A DNA stretch of 64,000 bases from Rhizobium sp. LC145. Its GTDB lineage: Bacteria > Pseudomonadota > Alphaproteobacteria > Rhizobiales > Rhizobiaceae. A program made the translations under genes and the position numbers. Within the stretch, counting starts at the first letter, position 1. The number at the start of each line of letters is the position of its first letter. Positions 46,159-53,684 of this stretch are shown here, piece by piece. The stretch lies in NCBI RefSeq assembly GCF_001005825.1, contig NZ_LBHV01000004.1, positions 434,001 through 498,000 on the forward strand. The letters run 5' to 3'. The notes under the pieces are model-generated. The model searched no databases. It was not told the DNA's origin and saw only the letters and a list, made by a program, of their open reading frames with translations.

Positions 46159-47160
46159 TCAATCACCCACCTCTATGGGAAAGACCAGGCGATAGGTGAT
46201 CTTCTCCTCGGAAATGGAATAGTTCGCCTTGCCGTTGACCGAGGCCGGTACTACGCGCTCCAGCACGGTGCTGCCGAAATGCGCCTTGAGGCTCTCGGTA
46301 TTCGCCTCGCCCTGAGTTTCGGCCTCGAGCGGCTCGTCCCACATCATCTCCAGCGAATCGTGCCCATCCACCTGAAGCCGGGTGCACGTGACCCTGATCG
46401 GCCTGCCACCGCGCAGAAGAGAGCCGTGGCTGACCGCGTTGACGATCAGTTCGTGCACCGCGAGGCCGACATGCAGGGAAGCGTTCGGCGTCAGCAGGAC
46501 ATTGTCGCCCGTTACCCGCACCAGATGCCGATTTTCGGGAAGGTATTTCTCGGTCTGGTGCTGGACCAGTTCGTAGAAATAGGCGCCCCGCCAGCTTGAA
46601 TCGGTAATCAGGTCCTGGGACTGGGAGAGTGAATACAGCCTGCCGCGGAATTTATGCAGGAAGAGATCCAGTGAGCCCGAATAGCGGGCAGTCTGCAGCG
46701 CGATGCTCTGGATGATCGCAAGCAGGTTCTTCGAACGGTGGCTGACCTCGCGAAGCAGCGCCCGGAGCAGGCGCTCGCGATGCCTTTCTTCCGACCGGTC
46801 GACGATGGTGGTGATAAGGTGGACGCCGCTTTTAGGCAGTTCCACCGCCTGCACGCGGAATTCGTAGACCTGTTCAGAACCGACGGTGACCTCGACATGC
46901 CCCTTGTGTCCGGCTGCCCTCATGTCCGCCTTGAGGGCGGAGAGCCTTCCGGCGACCTCCTCGCCAAAAAGGGAGAGGTCGTTCAGCTTGGCCGCGGAAC
47001 GGTCGATCGGCCAAGTCTCCGGCAGATTGGTCACGAAGAGATAGTTGTGATCGGCATCCTGGATGATGATGCTCGCGCCGAGATCTACCAGAGCGGGCAG
47101 CAGAAATTCGCGCAATCCGTCATCGCTCTGACCCGCTTGCTGCCATGTCAGCGGATGCAC
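46159..47160 (-). CDS. HWE-type sensor histidine kinase of the GSR locus
   Basis: The product is 333 residues. An N-terminal PAS-like sensor region (about residues 20-135) is followed by the phospho-acceptor segment LREVSHRSKNLLAIIQSIAL, the HWE-type N box LAVHELIVNAVSHGS and the W-x-E motif in MMWDEP. No membrane segment is seen, so it is cytoplasmic. HWE kinases phosphorylate PhyR in related bacteria, and its place beside phyR supports this. The start is uncertain; a GTG 6 nt after GAGG is preferred. Confidence 0.85.
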   Translation of the reverse strand: MHPLTWQQAGQSDDGLREFLLPALVDLGASIIIQDADHNYLFVTNLPETWPIDRSAAKLNDLSLFGEEVAGRLSALKADMRAAGHKGHVEVTVGSEQVYEFRVQAVELPKSGVHLITTIVDRSEERHRERLLRALLREVSHRSKNLLAIIQSIALQTARYSGSLDLFLHKFRGRLYSLSQSQDLITDSSWRGAYFYELVQHQTEKYLPENRHLVRVTGDNVLLTPNASLHVGLAVHELIVNAVSHGSLLRGGRPIRVTCTRLQVDGHDSLEMMWDEPLEAETQGEANTESLKAHFGSTVLERVVPASVNGKANYSISEEKITYRLVFPIEVGD

Positions 47161-47242
47161 CAATTTCCTCACTCCGTCTGCGGGATATCTGGAAGGGACC
47201 CGTGGATGCCGCGGCATCCGGCGGGGCCCTTCTTATAGGGCG

Positions 47243-47407
47243 TCAGACGCGCCGGAACAATCCGACGACGAGCGATATGACCAGCAGCGCCAGGAAGATG
47301 AAGAACAGGATCTGGGCGATACTGGTGGCCGCTCCTGCTATCCCGCCAAAGCCGAGCACGCCGGCGATGAGCGCGATGATCAGGAACACGAGGGCGTAAT
47401 ACAACAT
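47243..47407 (-). CDS. DUF1328 small membrane protein
   Basis: The product is 54 residues with two hydrophobic helices ([20 protein letters not shown], and [19 protein letters not shown]) and a short basic tail FRRV. It matches the DUF1328/YtjA family, small inner-membrane proteins often induced by stress. The ATG lies 6 nt after GGAG. An EcfG-like promoter lies just upstream, and the kinase gene follows on the same strand. It is easily missed because of its size. Confidence 0.88.
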   Translation of the reverse strand: MLYYALVFLIIALIAGVLGFGGIAGAATSIAQILFFIFLALLVISLVVGLFRRV

Positions 47408-47439
47408 GGCGGTCTCCTAGCGGATGATGCGCGAGGGAA

Positions 47440-47465
47440 AACACCGTGCCTGCCATATTTGTTCC
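47440..47465 (-). promoter_or_regulatory. EcfG-type promoter of the DUF1328 gene
   Basis: On the minus strand GGAAC (47465-47461), 17 nt, TGTT (47443-47440). One mismatch to consensus. It lies about 33 nt upstream of the DUF1328 start, in the gap after phyR. Confidence 0.68.
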
Positions 47466-47494
47466 CGATCTCGACTGCCCCTGCCTCAAGCAAG

Positions 47495-48289
47495 TCAAGC
47501 GGCGGCCTTGACCGCCTCGTTGAAGAACAGGGCCTGGCTGATCAAGGCCTTGACCATGTCCGGGTTGAACGGCTTGGTGACGAGGAAGGCCGGTTCCGGG
47601 CGCTCGCCCGTCAGCAGGCGTTCCGGGAAGGCGGTGATGAAAATCACCGGGACGGAGGAGGCCTTCAGGATTTCGTTGACCGCATCGATGCCCGAGCTGC
47701 CATCGGCAAGCTGGATATCGGCGAGCACCATTTTCGGATGAGACGTCTGGAAAAGTGAAACCGCCTCCTTGTGCGTGCGGGCGATGCCGGTGACGCGATG
47801 GCCGAGTTCCTGCACCATCTGCTCGATGTCGAGCGCGATCAGCGGCTCGTCTTCGATGATCATGATGTCGGTCGCGACCTGACGGGAAATCTCCTTGGAG
47901 GCGTCGTCGAGCAAGCGGTTGACATCATCGACCGTGACATCGAGCACTTCTGCGGTCTCCTCGATGGTGAAACCCTCGACCGAGACGAGAAGGAAGGCGT
48001 GGCGGGCCTTGGAAGGAAGGGTTGCGAGATTGGCGGCTGCACGTTGTTCCCAGGCGAACGGGGATTCTATCGGCCTGATCTCCACGTCAGTGGAACCAAA
48101 AATCGCAACGAAGAGTTTATAGAGCGAAACACGGTCCTTGGACGTTTCCGGGAAAATGGAAACATCTGCGATCAAAGCTTCCAGGACCGCCGCGACATAG
48201 GCATCACCCGAAGTCTGCGATCCGGTGACAGCCCTGGCGTAACGACGCAGATATGGAAGGTGAGACGCAACGCGTGTGGTAAGTGACAT
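47495..48289 (-). CDS. phyR: PhyR, anti-anti-sigma response regulator of the general stress response
   Basis: The product is 264 residues with an N-terminal sigma-factor-like domain (about residues 1-135) and a C-terminal receiver domain. The phospho-acceptor is D191 in MVLADIQLADGSSG, and K239 lies in FLVTKPF. The segment PVIFITAFPERLLTGERPEP fits the FATGUY receiver type of PhyR. When phosphorylated it mimics a sigma factor and captures NepR, freeing EcfG. It is divergent from nepR-ecfG with an exact EcfG promoter of its own. Confidence 0.96.
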   Translation of the reverse strand: MSLTTRVASHLPYLRRYARAVTGSQTSGDAYVAAVLEALIADVSIFPETSKDRVSLYKLFVAIFGSTDVEIRPIESPFAWEQRAAANLATLPSKARHAFLLVSVEGFTIEETAEVLDVTVDDVNRLLDDASKEISRQVATDIMIIEDEPLIALDIEQMVQELGHRVTGIARTHKEAVSLFQTSHPKMVLADIQLADGSSGIDAVNEILKASSVPVIFITAFPERLLTGERPEPAFLVTKPFNPDMVKALISQALFFNEAVKAAA

Positions 48290-48331
48290 TCAAAATCTCC
48301 CCTGTGCCCTGAGGGCAATTGACGCGATATC

Positions 48332-48356
48332 AACGCGGGCATGTAAAAAAAGTTCC
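48332..48356 (-). promoter_or_regulatory. Exact EcfG-type promoter of phyR
   Basis: On the minus strand GGAAC (48356-48352), 16 nt, CGTT (48335-48332). A perfect match, 43 nt upstream of the phyR start codon. Its -35 lies 9 bp from the -35 of the divergent promoter. Confidence 0.85.
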
Positions 48357-48365
48357 GCCGATGGG

Positions 48366-48390
48366 GGAACTTTTTTTGCCCGAAAGCATT
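48366..48390 (+). promoter_or_regulatory. EcfG-type promoter of nepR-ecfG
   Basis: GGAAC (48366-48370), 16 nt, CATT (48387-48390), one mismatch to consensus. The predicted start at about 48397 leaves a short leader before the nepR start at 48428. It indicates autoregulation of ecfG. Confidence 0.78.
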
Positions 48391-48427
48391 TCTTGACCCG
48401 ACGATATCGCAACAGGCTGCCCGCGTG

Positions 48428-48640
48428 ATGAGTGAAGAAAATAGAAAAAAAAATGAGATGAACACAGCACACCCTCAGGAAATCAAACCAGGATCGATGC
48501 CCCCCAATGCTTCGATCTCGCGGAAATTGCGCGAATTCTACAACGCGGTGCAGGAAGAAGGCATTCCGGATCGTTTTCTCGACCTTCTCGAAAGACTGGA
48601 GCAGGCCGAGAAGAATGCGAAATCGGTGAATGTAAAATGA
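48428..48640 (+). CDS. nepR: NepR, anti-sigma factor
   Basis: The product is 70 residues. The family core ISRKLREFYNAVQEEGIPDRFLDLLERLEQAE (two short helices) is present near residues 30-61, after a polar tail. It binds EcfG and blocks it, and is removed by phosphorylated PhyR. The start is uncertain: ATG at 48428 has no clear ribosome site, and a second ATG at 48461 would shorten the tail. Its stop overlaps ecfG (ATGA), so the two are translationally coupled. Confidence 0.9.
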   Translation: MSEENRKKNEMNTAHPQEIKPGSMPPNASISRKLREFYNAVQEEGIPDRFLDLLERLEQAEKNAKSVNVK

Positions 48641-49203
48641 AGAAGCAGGACGAGAACGATGATCGCGTTTTCAAACGCGACCTCCTTGCTTCGCTGCCGA
48701 ATCTGCGCGCATTCGCGGTATCGCTGACCGGCCGCCACGACAAGGCGGACGATCTCGTGCAGGATACGATCATGAAGGCCTGGGCCAACCAGGCGAGCTT
48801 CACCGCCGGCACGAACATGCGCGCCTGGCTCTTCACCATCCTGCGTAACGAATTCTACAGCCAGATGCGCAAGCGCGGCCGCGAGGTGCAGGACAGCGAC
48901 GGGCTCTTCAGCGAGCGCTTCTCGGTCCACCCCGAGCAATATGGCCGCCTTGACCTGCAGGACTTCCGCAAGGCGCTCGAAAAGCTCCCTGACGACCAGC
49001 GCGAGGCGATCGTGCTCGTGGGCGCGGCGGGCTTCGCCTATGAGGAAGCCGCCGCCATCTGCGGCTGCGCGGTCGGCACCATCAAGAGCCGCGTCAGCCG
49101 CGCGCGCTCGCGGCTGCAGGAGCTTCTCGGCGTTTCCGGCGAGGGCGATTTCGGTCCCGATCCCGGGGATGCCGCCATCACCCAGCGCGCTTTCGGAAGT
49201 TGA
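48637..49203 (+). CDS. ecfG: EcfG, general stress response sigma factor
   Basis: The product is 188 residues, an ECF sigma factor of group ECF15. Region 2 is near residues 20-85 (ADDLVQDTIMKAWANQASF), and region 4 is near 120-170 (DQREAIVLVGAAGFAYEEAAAICG and GTIKSRVSRARSRLQ). It directs RNA polymerase to GGAAC-N16/17-CGTT promoters, of which six candidates lie within 6 kb. The C-terminal tail is Gly/Asp-rich. It overlaps nepR by 4 nt. Confidence 0.95.
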   Translation: MKKQDENDDRVFKRDLLASLPNLRAFAVSLTGRHDKADDLVQDTIMKAWANQASFTAGTNMRAWLFTILRNEFYSQMRKRGREVQDSDGLFSERFSVHPEQYGRLDLQDFRKALEKLPDDQREAIVLVGAAGFAYEEAAAICGCAVGTIKSRVSRARSRLQELLGVSGEGDFGPDPGDAAITQRAFGS

Positions 49204-49218
49204 GCCCTCGACAGGGGC

Positions 49219-49563
49219 TCAATTCGAAGCAATCGCCTTTCCGACCGCTCGGACGAGCTGCCCTTCCCGGAACGGCTTTTGGACGATTGCAAGCCCTTCG
49301 AAGCCGGGCACCCCTTCGAGTTCGGCATCAAGCGTCGTGAACACGATCGCGGCAGCGGCGTTTTCTATTCGCCGTGCCGCCTCTCCCTGCCCGTCGGCCA
49401 ACAGGCTCGCATCGATGACGATCACCGCAAAGCCGCCCTTTTCCAGCGCGAGCGGATAATTGTACGGCGTTGCGATCTCGACCTCGCAGCCAAAGGCTTC
49501 CTCGAGAATGCGCTCCACCTCCATGGCCACCAGATATTCCGGGTCTATTACGAGTACGCGCAC
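49219..49563 (-). CDS. Stand-alone receiver-domain protein
   Basis: The product is 114 residues and a single receiver domain. The acidic pocket is in LVIDPEYL, the likely phospho-acceptor Asp is in FAVIVIDASLL, and the conserved Lys is in AIVQKPF. There is no output domain. Such single-domain regulators tune the PhyR pathway in sphingomonads and elsewhere. It is convergent with ecfG, 15 nt apart. A GTG 7-9 nt after GAGGG is preferred as start; another GTG 15 nt upstream is possible. Confidence 0.78.
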   Translation of the reverse strand: MRVLVIDPEYLVAMEVERILEEAFGCEVEIATPYNYPLALEKGGFAVIVIDASLLADGQGEAARRIENAAAAIVFTTLDAELEGVPGFEGLAIVQKPFREGQLVRAVGKAIASN

Positions 49564-49685
49564 GCTTACATCCCTCACTGATCATGAAGGCTAGATCATC
49601 GAAAGAAGATGCCGTCATTTAAAAAAGACACAGACGGGCGGGTTTTCACCGGCTATGTTGATCATTCCTCATCCGGGCCGAGATC

Positions 49686-50444
49686 ATGGCAAACTCAATA
49701 ACGATCGCTTCTCCGCGCATTACCTGCGAGCAATGCCCTATACGCGGCCTTTCGACGTTCCGCGACTTTTCCCCCGAGGAGCTTTCCTTTGTCATGAGCT
49801 TCCGGCAGGGGGAGCATTCCGCCGATCCGGGCATGGCGATCATCGTGGAGGGAGAGCGCAATCCACGGCTCTATACCGTGCTGACCGGCTGGGGTTTCCG
49901 CTACAAGATCCTGGAGGATGGCCGGCGCCAGATCCTCAACTATGTCCTGCCGGGCGATATGGTGGGGCTTCAGGGAAACCTGATGACGGAAATGCAGCAT
50001 TCCGTCGAAGCGCTCACGCCCATGACGCTCTGCCTGTTCGAAAGGGAACGGCTTGCTTCGCTCTATCGCGGGCATCCTTCGCTCGCCTACGACATCACCT
50101 GGATCGCCGCGCGGGAGGAAAGCATTCTCGATGAGCATCTGCTGAGCATCGGCAGGCGCAGCGCGCGAGAGCGCGCCGCCTATCTCCTCGCCTTTCTCGA
50201 TGCGCGCGCCAAGGCGAGCGGCATCGCCAAACGCGGCCGGCCGGTGACCCTGCCGCTGACGCAGAGCCATGTGGCGGATACGCTCGGCCTTTCGCTGGTC
50301 CACACCAACAAGACGCTGCGCAAGCTTTACCAGCTCGGCCTCATCCGCTGGCTGGACCGGGGCTGCGAGGTGCTGGATACGGAGGGTCTATATCAGATGG
50401 CGGGCTGGCGGCCGCCCGCGGAAGGCAGGCGGCCTTTCATCTGA
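49686..50444 (+). CDS. Crp/Fnr-family transcriptional regulator
   Basis: The product is 252 residues with an N-terminal cyclic-nucleotide-binding-like beta barrel and a C-terminal winged helix (PLTQSHVADTLGLSLVHTNKTLRKL). A C-x2-C pair (ITCEQCPIRG, residues 14 and 17) opens the protein, and further cysteines occur mid-domain and near the end. The full four-Cys set of FNR is not obvious, so oxygen sensing is not assured. It lies beside the GSR genes and is convergent with the holin-like gene. Confidence 0.85.
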   Translation: MANSITIASPRITCEQCPIRGLSTFRDFSPEELSFVMSFRQGEHSADPGMAIIVEGERNPRLYTVLTGWGFRYKILEDGRRQILNYVLPGDMVGLQGNLMTEMQHSVEALTPMTLCLFERERLASLYRGHPSLAYDITWIAAREESILDEHLLSIGRRSARERAAYLLAFLDARAKASGIAKRGRPVTLPLTQSHVADTLGLSLVHTNKTLRKLYQLGLIRWLDRGCEVLDTEGLYQMAGWRPPAEGRRPFI

Positions 50445-50449
50445 TCAAA

Positions 50450-50926
50450 TCATTCTCCAGGCTGGGGAGAGTCGCGGTCGTGCCTCGACATGGTCGAGCC
50501 GGTGCCGTCCTTGTTCCTGAGCGCCAGGAAGCCGAGTCCGCCGAGAATGGAAGCCACGAGCAGCGGACGCGATTTGAGCAGGAGCGGCAGCGCCGTTATC
50601 GCGGCCGTCGCCATGAGCGCCCGGCTGCCGCTCGCGGCGGCGGCCTCCCGCTTGCGCCTCTGCTCCGAGCTGTTCAGGATGAGGACGATCGTGAACATGA
50701 CGATCGCCAGCAGGAAGGCGCCGGAAGCGATTGCCACGAGGGCCATGGCCGGCCCCCAGACGCTGGCGAGGAAGACCGCCATGGCAGCGACCGCCGCCAC
50801 ATAGCCGGTCAGCAGGAATACCAGAGCAAAGGCGTAGAATACCGCGTTCCGCTTCAGACGCTGGGTGAAGGCTGCCAGATCGACAGCCGCCAGCGAGGCA
50901 AGAAGAGGGCCCAATCCGGCCATCAT
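50450..50926 (-). CDS. Small membrane protein (phage-holin-like / YqjE-like)
   Basis: The product is 158 residues (157 if the second ATG at 50923 is used). Two or three hydrophobic segments (about residues 29-90: FYAFALVFLLTGYVAAVAAM and LVAIASGAFLLAIVMFTIVLI) precede a basic cytoplasmic part. It resembles proteins annotated as phage holin family/YqjE and located beside DUF883 genes. The start overlaps the DUF883 stop (TGATG), so it is coupled to that gene and to the upstream EcfG promoter. Confidence 0.75.
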   Translation of the reverse strand: MMAGLGPLLASLAAVDLAAFTQRLKRNAVFYAFALVFLLTGYVAAVAAMAVFLASVWGPAMALVAIASGAFLLAIVMFTIVLILNSSEQRRKREAAAASGSRALMATAAITALPLLLKSRPLLVASILGGLGFLALRNKDGTGSTMSRHDRDSPQPGE

Positions 50927-51267
50927 CAGCGCCGCGTCATCAGCGCGAGAAGAAAGCCGACGCCTGCGGCGATCGCTACGGCCTGTATAGGGTTTGTCCG
51001 TATCTGGCGCTCGAGATCCTTCTCCATCGAGAGCGCCTGCTCGCGCGCCGCCTCCACCATGTGCAAGGAGGCATCCGCCGCGTCACTGGTGGCCCGGCGA
51101 ACCTTGCCGCGATATTGGCTCGCCTTGTCGCTGCCGGCGGAAGCCACGCTGCGGGCAAGCACCGCGATATCATCCCGGAGTTGTTGAAGCTGTGCTTCGA
51201 TATCTCGCGACGAGGCGGAACCGCTGCCGTTGCGGCCAACTTCATTCTGTGCGTTCGCAGGTGCCAT
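50926..51267 (-). CDS. DUF883/ElaB-YqjD-type membrane-anchored protein
   Basis: The product is 113 residues. A helical N-terminal part (DIEAQLQQLRDDIAVLARSV and HMVEAAREQALSMEKDLERQ) is followed by a single C-terminal membrane helix (AVAIAAGVGFLLALM) ending in TRR. This is the ElaB/YqjD layout; E. coli members bind ribosomes at the inner membrane in stationary phase. An exact EcfG promoter lies about 110 nt upstream, marking it as a probable GSR gene. Confidence 0.85.
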   Translation of the reverse strand: MAPANAQNEVGRNGSGSASSRDIEAQLQQLRDDIAVLARSVASAGSDKASQYRGKVRRATSDAADASLHMVEAAREQALSMEKDLERQIRTNPIQAVAIAAGVGFLLALMTRR

Positions 51268-51377
51268 CTTCCATCTCCTATGGTTTTGAGCCTAGGGCAT
51301 GGCCGGTTGTCCGGCTTTTCGTCGCCGGTATCCGAACGGCAGCCGACGCCCATCGCTTTTTCTTGCTGCGGGCGGTG

Positions 51378-51402
51378 AACGCAGAGCAGGCGCGATTGTT
51401 CC
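51378..51402 (-). promoter_or_regulatory. Exact EcfG-type promoter of the DUF883 operon
   Basis: On the minus strand GGAAC (51402-51398), 16 nt, CGTT (51381-51378). A perfect match in the gap between the amidase stop (51449) and the DUF883 start (51267). The predicted leader is about 100 nt. Confidence 0.82.
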
Positions 51403-51448
51403 CGCCGGAGCAGTCGATGCGGAGACGGAATGCCGGCTGCGCGGAAGG

Positions 51449-52846
51449 TCAGGCTGCGGCTGGAGGTTCCGGCCATGCGGCGATCCCGCCGATCCAGCTT
51501 TCGAAGGCGCGGGAGAGCTTCAGGACACGCAAGTCATCGAAGCGTGGCCCGACGATCTGCAGACCGATCGGCATGCCGGAGCGGGAAAAGCCGCAATTGA
51601 TGGAAGCGGCCGGCTGTTCCGACATGTTCCACGGAACCGTGAAGGCAATATGCTCGAAAGGATGCGCCGGGTCGTTGGTGGGAGAGGCCCATTCCGCCGG
51701 ATAGGAAACGACCGGATTGGTGGGCGAAAGCAGGGCATCGATGCCACTGAAGAGCTTGGCGCAGGCCCTGCGCATCTCGAATGTCTGGTTGAAGCCGCGC
51801 ACCGCCTCGACGCCGGATATTGCCGCGCCTCCCTCCGCCCACTGATAGATATAGGGCAGGATCGACGCCCGCCGCTCCGCACCCAGGGTCTCGATATCAG
51901 CCCAGAAACGGGCGCGCCAGAACTTGTCGAGACCGTCCAGCATCTGCCGGGTCAGCACCGGCCCCACCGGCACGATTTCCGCTCCCGCCTTTTCGAAATG
52001 CTCCGCCGCCGTGGCCACCGCCTGCCTGACCTCGTCTTCCGCCGGCAGGCCGGTGCCCGCATCGAGCATGAGCCCGATCTTCATACCCCTGATATCGATA
52101 TCGAAATCCAGCCAGTCGAATGTGTTCGGCGGAAGGCTGGTCGCGTCGCGCCAGTCCGGACGGCTGAGCGTCGCCATGGAATAGGCGGCGTCTTCCACCG
52201 TGCGCGTCATCGGCCCGGCACAACGGCCGACGTAATAGGGATCGATCGGGATGCGGCCATTACTCGGCTTGAAGCAAAAGACCCCCGCCCAGCCGGCTGG
52301 CAAACGCACCGACCCGCCGATATCCGTGCCGATATGCAAAGGACCGTAGCTCGCCGCCCCGGCCGAAGACGCGCCGGCGCTTGATCCGCCGGGGTTTTTC
52401 GAAAGATCCCAGGGATTGCGGCTCAGCGGATGGAAGCTCGACAGGCCGGAAGAAAGCATGCCGTAATCCGGGCAGGTGGTCTTGGCGAAGATCACCGCGC
52501 CGTCTTCCCGCATCCGCGCCGCGATCGGTGCATCCTCGGCGGCTGGCACGAGTTCCACTGCGCTGGTGCCGAGCGGCACCGGCTGCCCCTTGGTCGCGAT
52601 CAGCTCCTTGAGCGTGACGGGAACGCCGTCGAGGAGCCCGCGCGGTTCGCCCTTCATCCACCGCTCGGTGGAAGCGGCTGCCTGCGCCCGCGCGCTATCC
52701 GGATCGTAGAGGTAGAGCGCCTGCACATGCGGCTCGAAGGCGGCCACGCGCTCCTCCACCGCCAGCCAGTATTCAAAGGGCGAAAGCTTCTTCGCGCCGT
52801 AGAGGCCGGTCAATTCACGGATCGTCAGTTTCAAAAGATCGTTCAT
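51449..52846 (-). CDS. Amidase (amidase signature family)
   Basis: The product is 465 residues. The Ser-cisSer-Lys triad is visible: Lys in GVPVTLKELIA near residue 80, cis-Ser in the Gly/Ser-rich GGSSAGASSAGAA near 155, and nucleophile Ser in TDIGGSVRLPAGW near 177. It hydrolyses an amide or peptide-like substrate in the cytoplasm. It starts 19 nt after the DppC-type gene, so it probably acts on what that transporter brings in. Confidence 0.9.
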   Translation of the reverse strand: MNDLLKLTIRELTGLYGAKKLSPFEYWLAVEERVAAFEPHVQALYLYDPDSARAQAAASTERWMKGEPRGLLDGVPVTLKELIATKGQPVPLGTSAVELVPAAEDAPIAARMREDGAVIFAKTTCPDYGMLSSGLSSFHPLSRNPWDLSKNPGGSSAGASSAGAASYGPLHIGTDIGGSVRLPAGWAGVFCFKPSNGRIPIDPYYVGRCAGPMTRTVEDAAYSMATLSRPDWRDATSLPPNTFDWLDFDIDIRGMKIGLMLDAGTGLPAEDEVRQAVATAAEHFEKAGAEIVPVGPVLTRQMLDGLDKFWRARFWADIETLGAERRASILPYIYQWAEGGAAISGVEAVRGFNQTFEMRRACAKLFSGIDALLSPTNPVVSYPAEWASPTNDPAHPFEHIAFTVPWNMSEQPAASINCGFSRSGMPIGLQIVGPRFDDLRVLKLSRAFESWIGGIAAWPEPPAAA

Positions 52847-52865
52847 GGCAAATCACTTCGTCAGA

Positions 52866-53684
52866 TCATGAATTATCGCGCGGGTCGAAAATGTCGCGCA
52901 GCCCATCACCCAGCATGTTGAGGCCCATGACGGAAAGCGCGATCGCAAGCCCCGGCATCAGAGCCAACCATGGCGCCTGGCCTAGATAAGTCTGGGATTC
53001 CGCGAGCATCCGCCCCCAGGTAGGGGCCGGTGGCGCCATACCGAGACCGAGAAAGCTCAGGCCCGCTTCGGTCAGGATCGCAAGCCCCAGCTGGATCGTC
53101 ACCTGCACGATGATCTGGTTGGAGATATTCGGCAGGACGTGCACGAGCGTGATCTTCTCCGCAGGCCGGCCCATGCCGATCGCCGCCGTGACATAGTCCC
53201 GCGTCCAGATCTGCAGCGCCGCCCCGAGCGTCAGCCGTGCGAAGACCGGCACCATGAAGGTCGCGATCGCGATGATGGCGGTGAACCGGCCGGAGCCGAT
53301 GAAGGCGCCGAGCATCATGGCCGAAAGGATCGGCGGCACGGCGAAAATGATATCGCAGCCGCGCATGACGATGATTTCCAGCCATCCGCGCCGCATCGCC
53401 ACGATGACTCCGATCGCCGTGCCGATGGTCGCGCCGATGGCGACCGCCAGGATGGAGGTGGAGAGTGAGTTCCAGGCCCCCACCATCAGCCTGGAAGCGA
53501 CATCGCGGCCGAGCTGATCCGTGCCGAAGAAACCGGAGGCGAGCGGCGGCTTCAGCTTGTCGGCGATGGCAAGCCGCGTCGGCGAAACCGGCGTCCAGAC
53601 CAGCGAGATGAGCGCGACCGCAAAGAGAGCGAGCGTGATGACGATGCCTGCAAGGAGCACGGGACGGCGGGAGAGCTTTCTCAT
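52866..53684 (-). CDS. Peptide-type ABC permease (DppC type), second system
   Basis: The product is 272 residues with six membrane helices and the docking loop DYVTAAIGMGRPAEKITLVHV. The start is the ATG overlapping the DppB-type stop (ATGA). A much longer reading exists but its first half lies in the wrong frame over the DppB-type gene. The motif GFFGTDQLGRDVASRL near residue 48 is typical of DppC proteins. Confidence 0.9.
   Translation of the reverse strand: MRKLSRRPVLLAGIVITLALFAVALISLVWTPVSPTRLAIADKLKPPLASGFFGTDQLGRDVASRLMVGAWNSLSTSILAVAIGATIGTAIGVIVAMRRGWLEIIVMRGCDIIFAVPPILSAMMLGAFIGSGRFTAIIAIATFMVPVFARLTLGAALQIWTRDYVTAAIGMGRPAEKITLVHVLPNISNQIIVQVTIQLGLAILTEAGLSFLGLGMAPPAPTWGRMLAESQTYLGQAPWLALMPGLAIALSVMGLNMLGDGLRDIFDPRDNS

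Noticed and set aside
47204..47219. Perfect palindrome GGATGCCGCGGCATCC taken as a terminator after the DUF1328 gene
   Set aside because: No T-run follows on the minus strand and the loop would be too tight. It may be a stabilising stem, but termination is not supported.
49268..49300. GGAAC inside the receiver-protein gene as another EcfG promoter
   Set aside because: There is no CGTT-like -10 at 16-17 nt and no gene in the right direction to be served.
50450..50926. A true phage lysis gene (holin)
   Set aside because: It has no endolysin or other phage gene near it, is coupled to a DUF883 gene and lies behind a stress promoter, so holin-like is a description of topology only.
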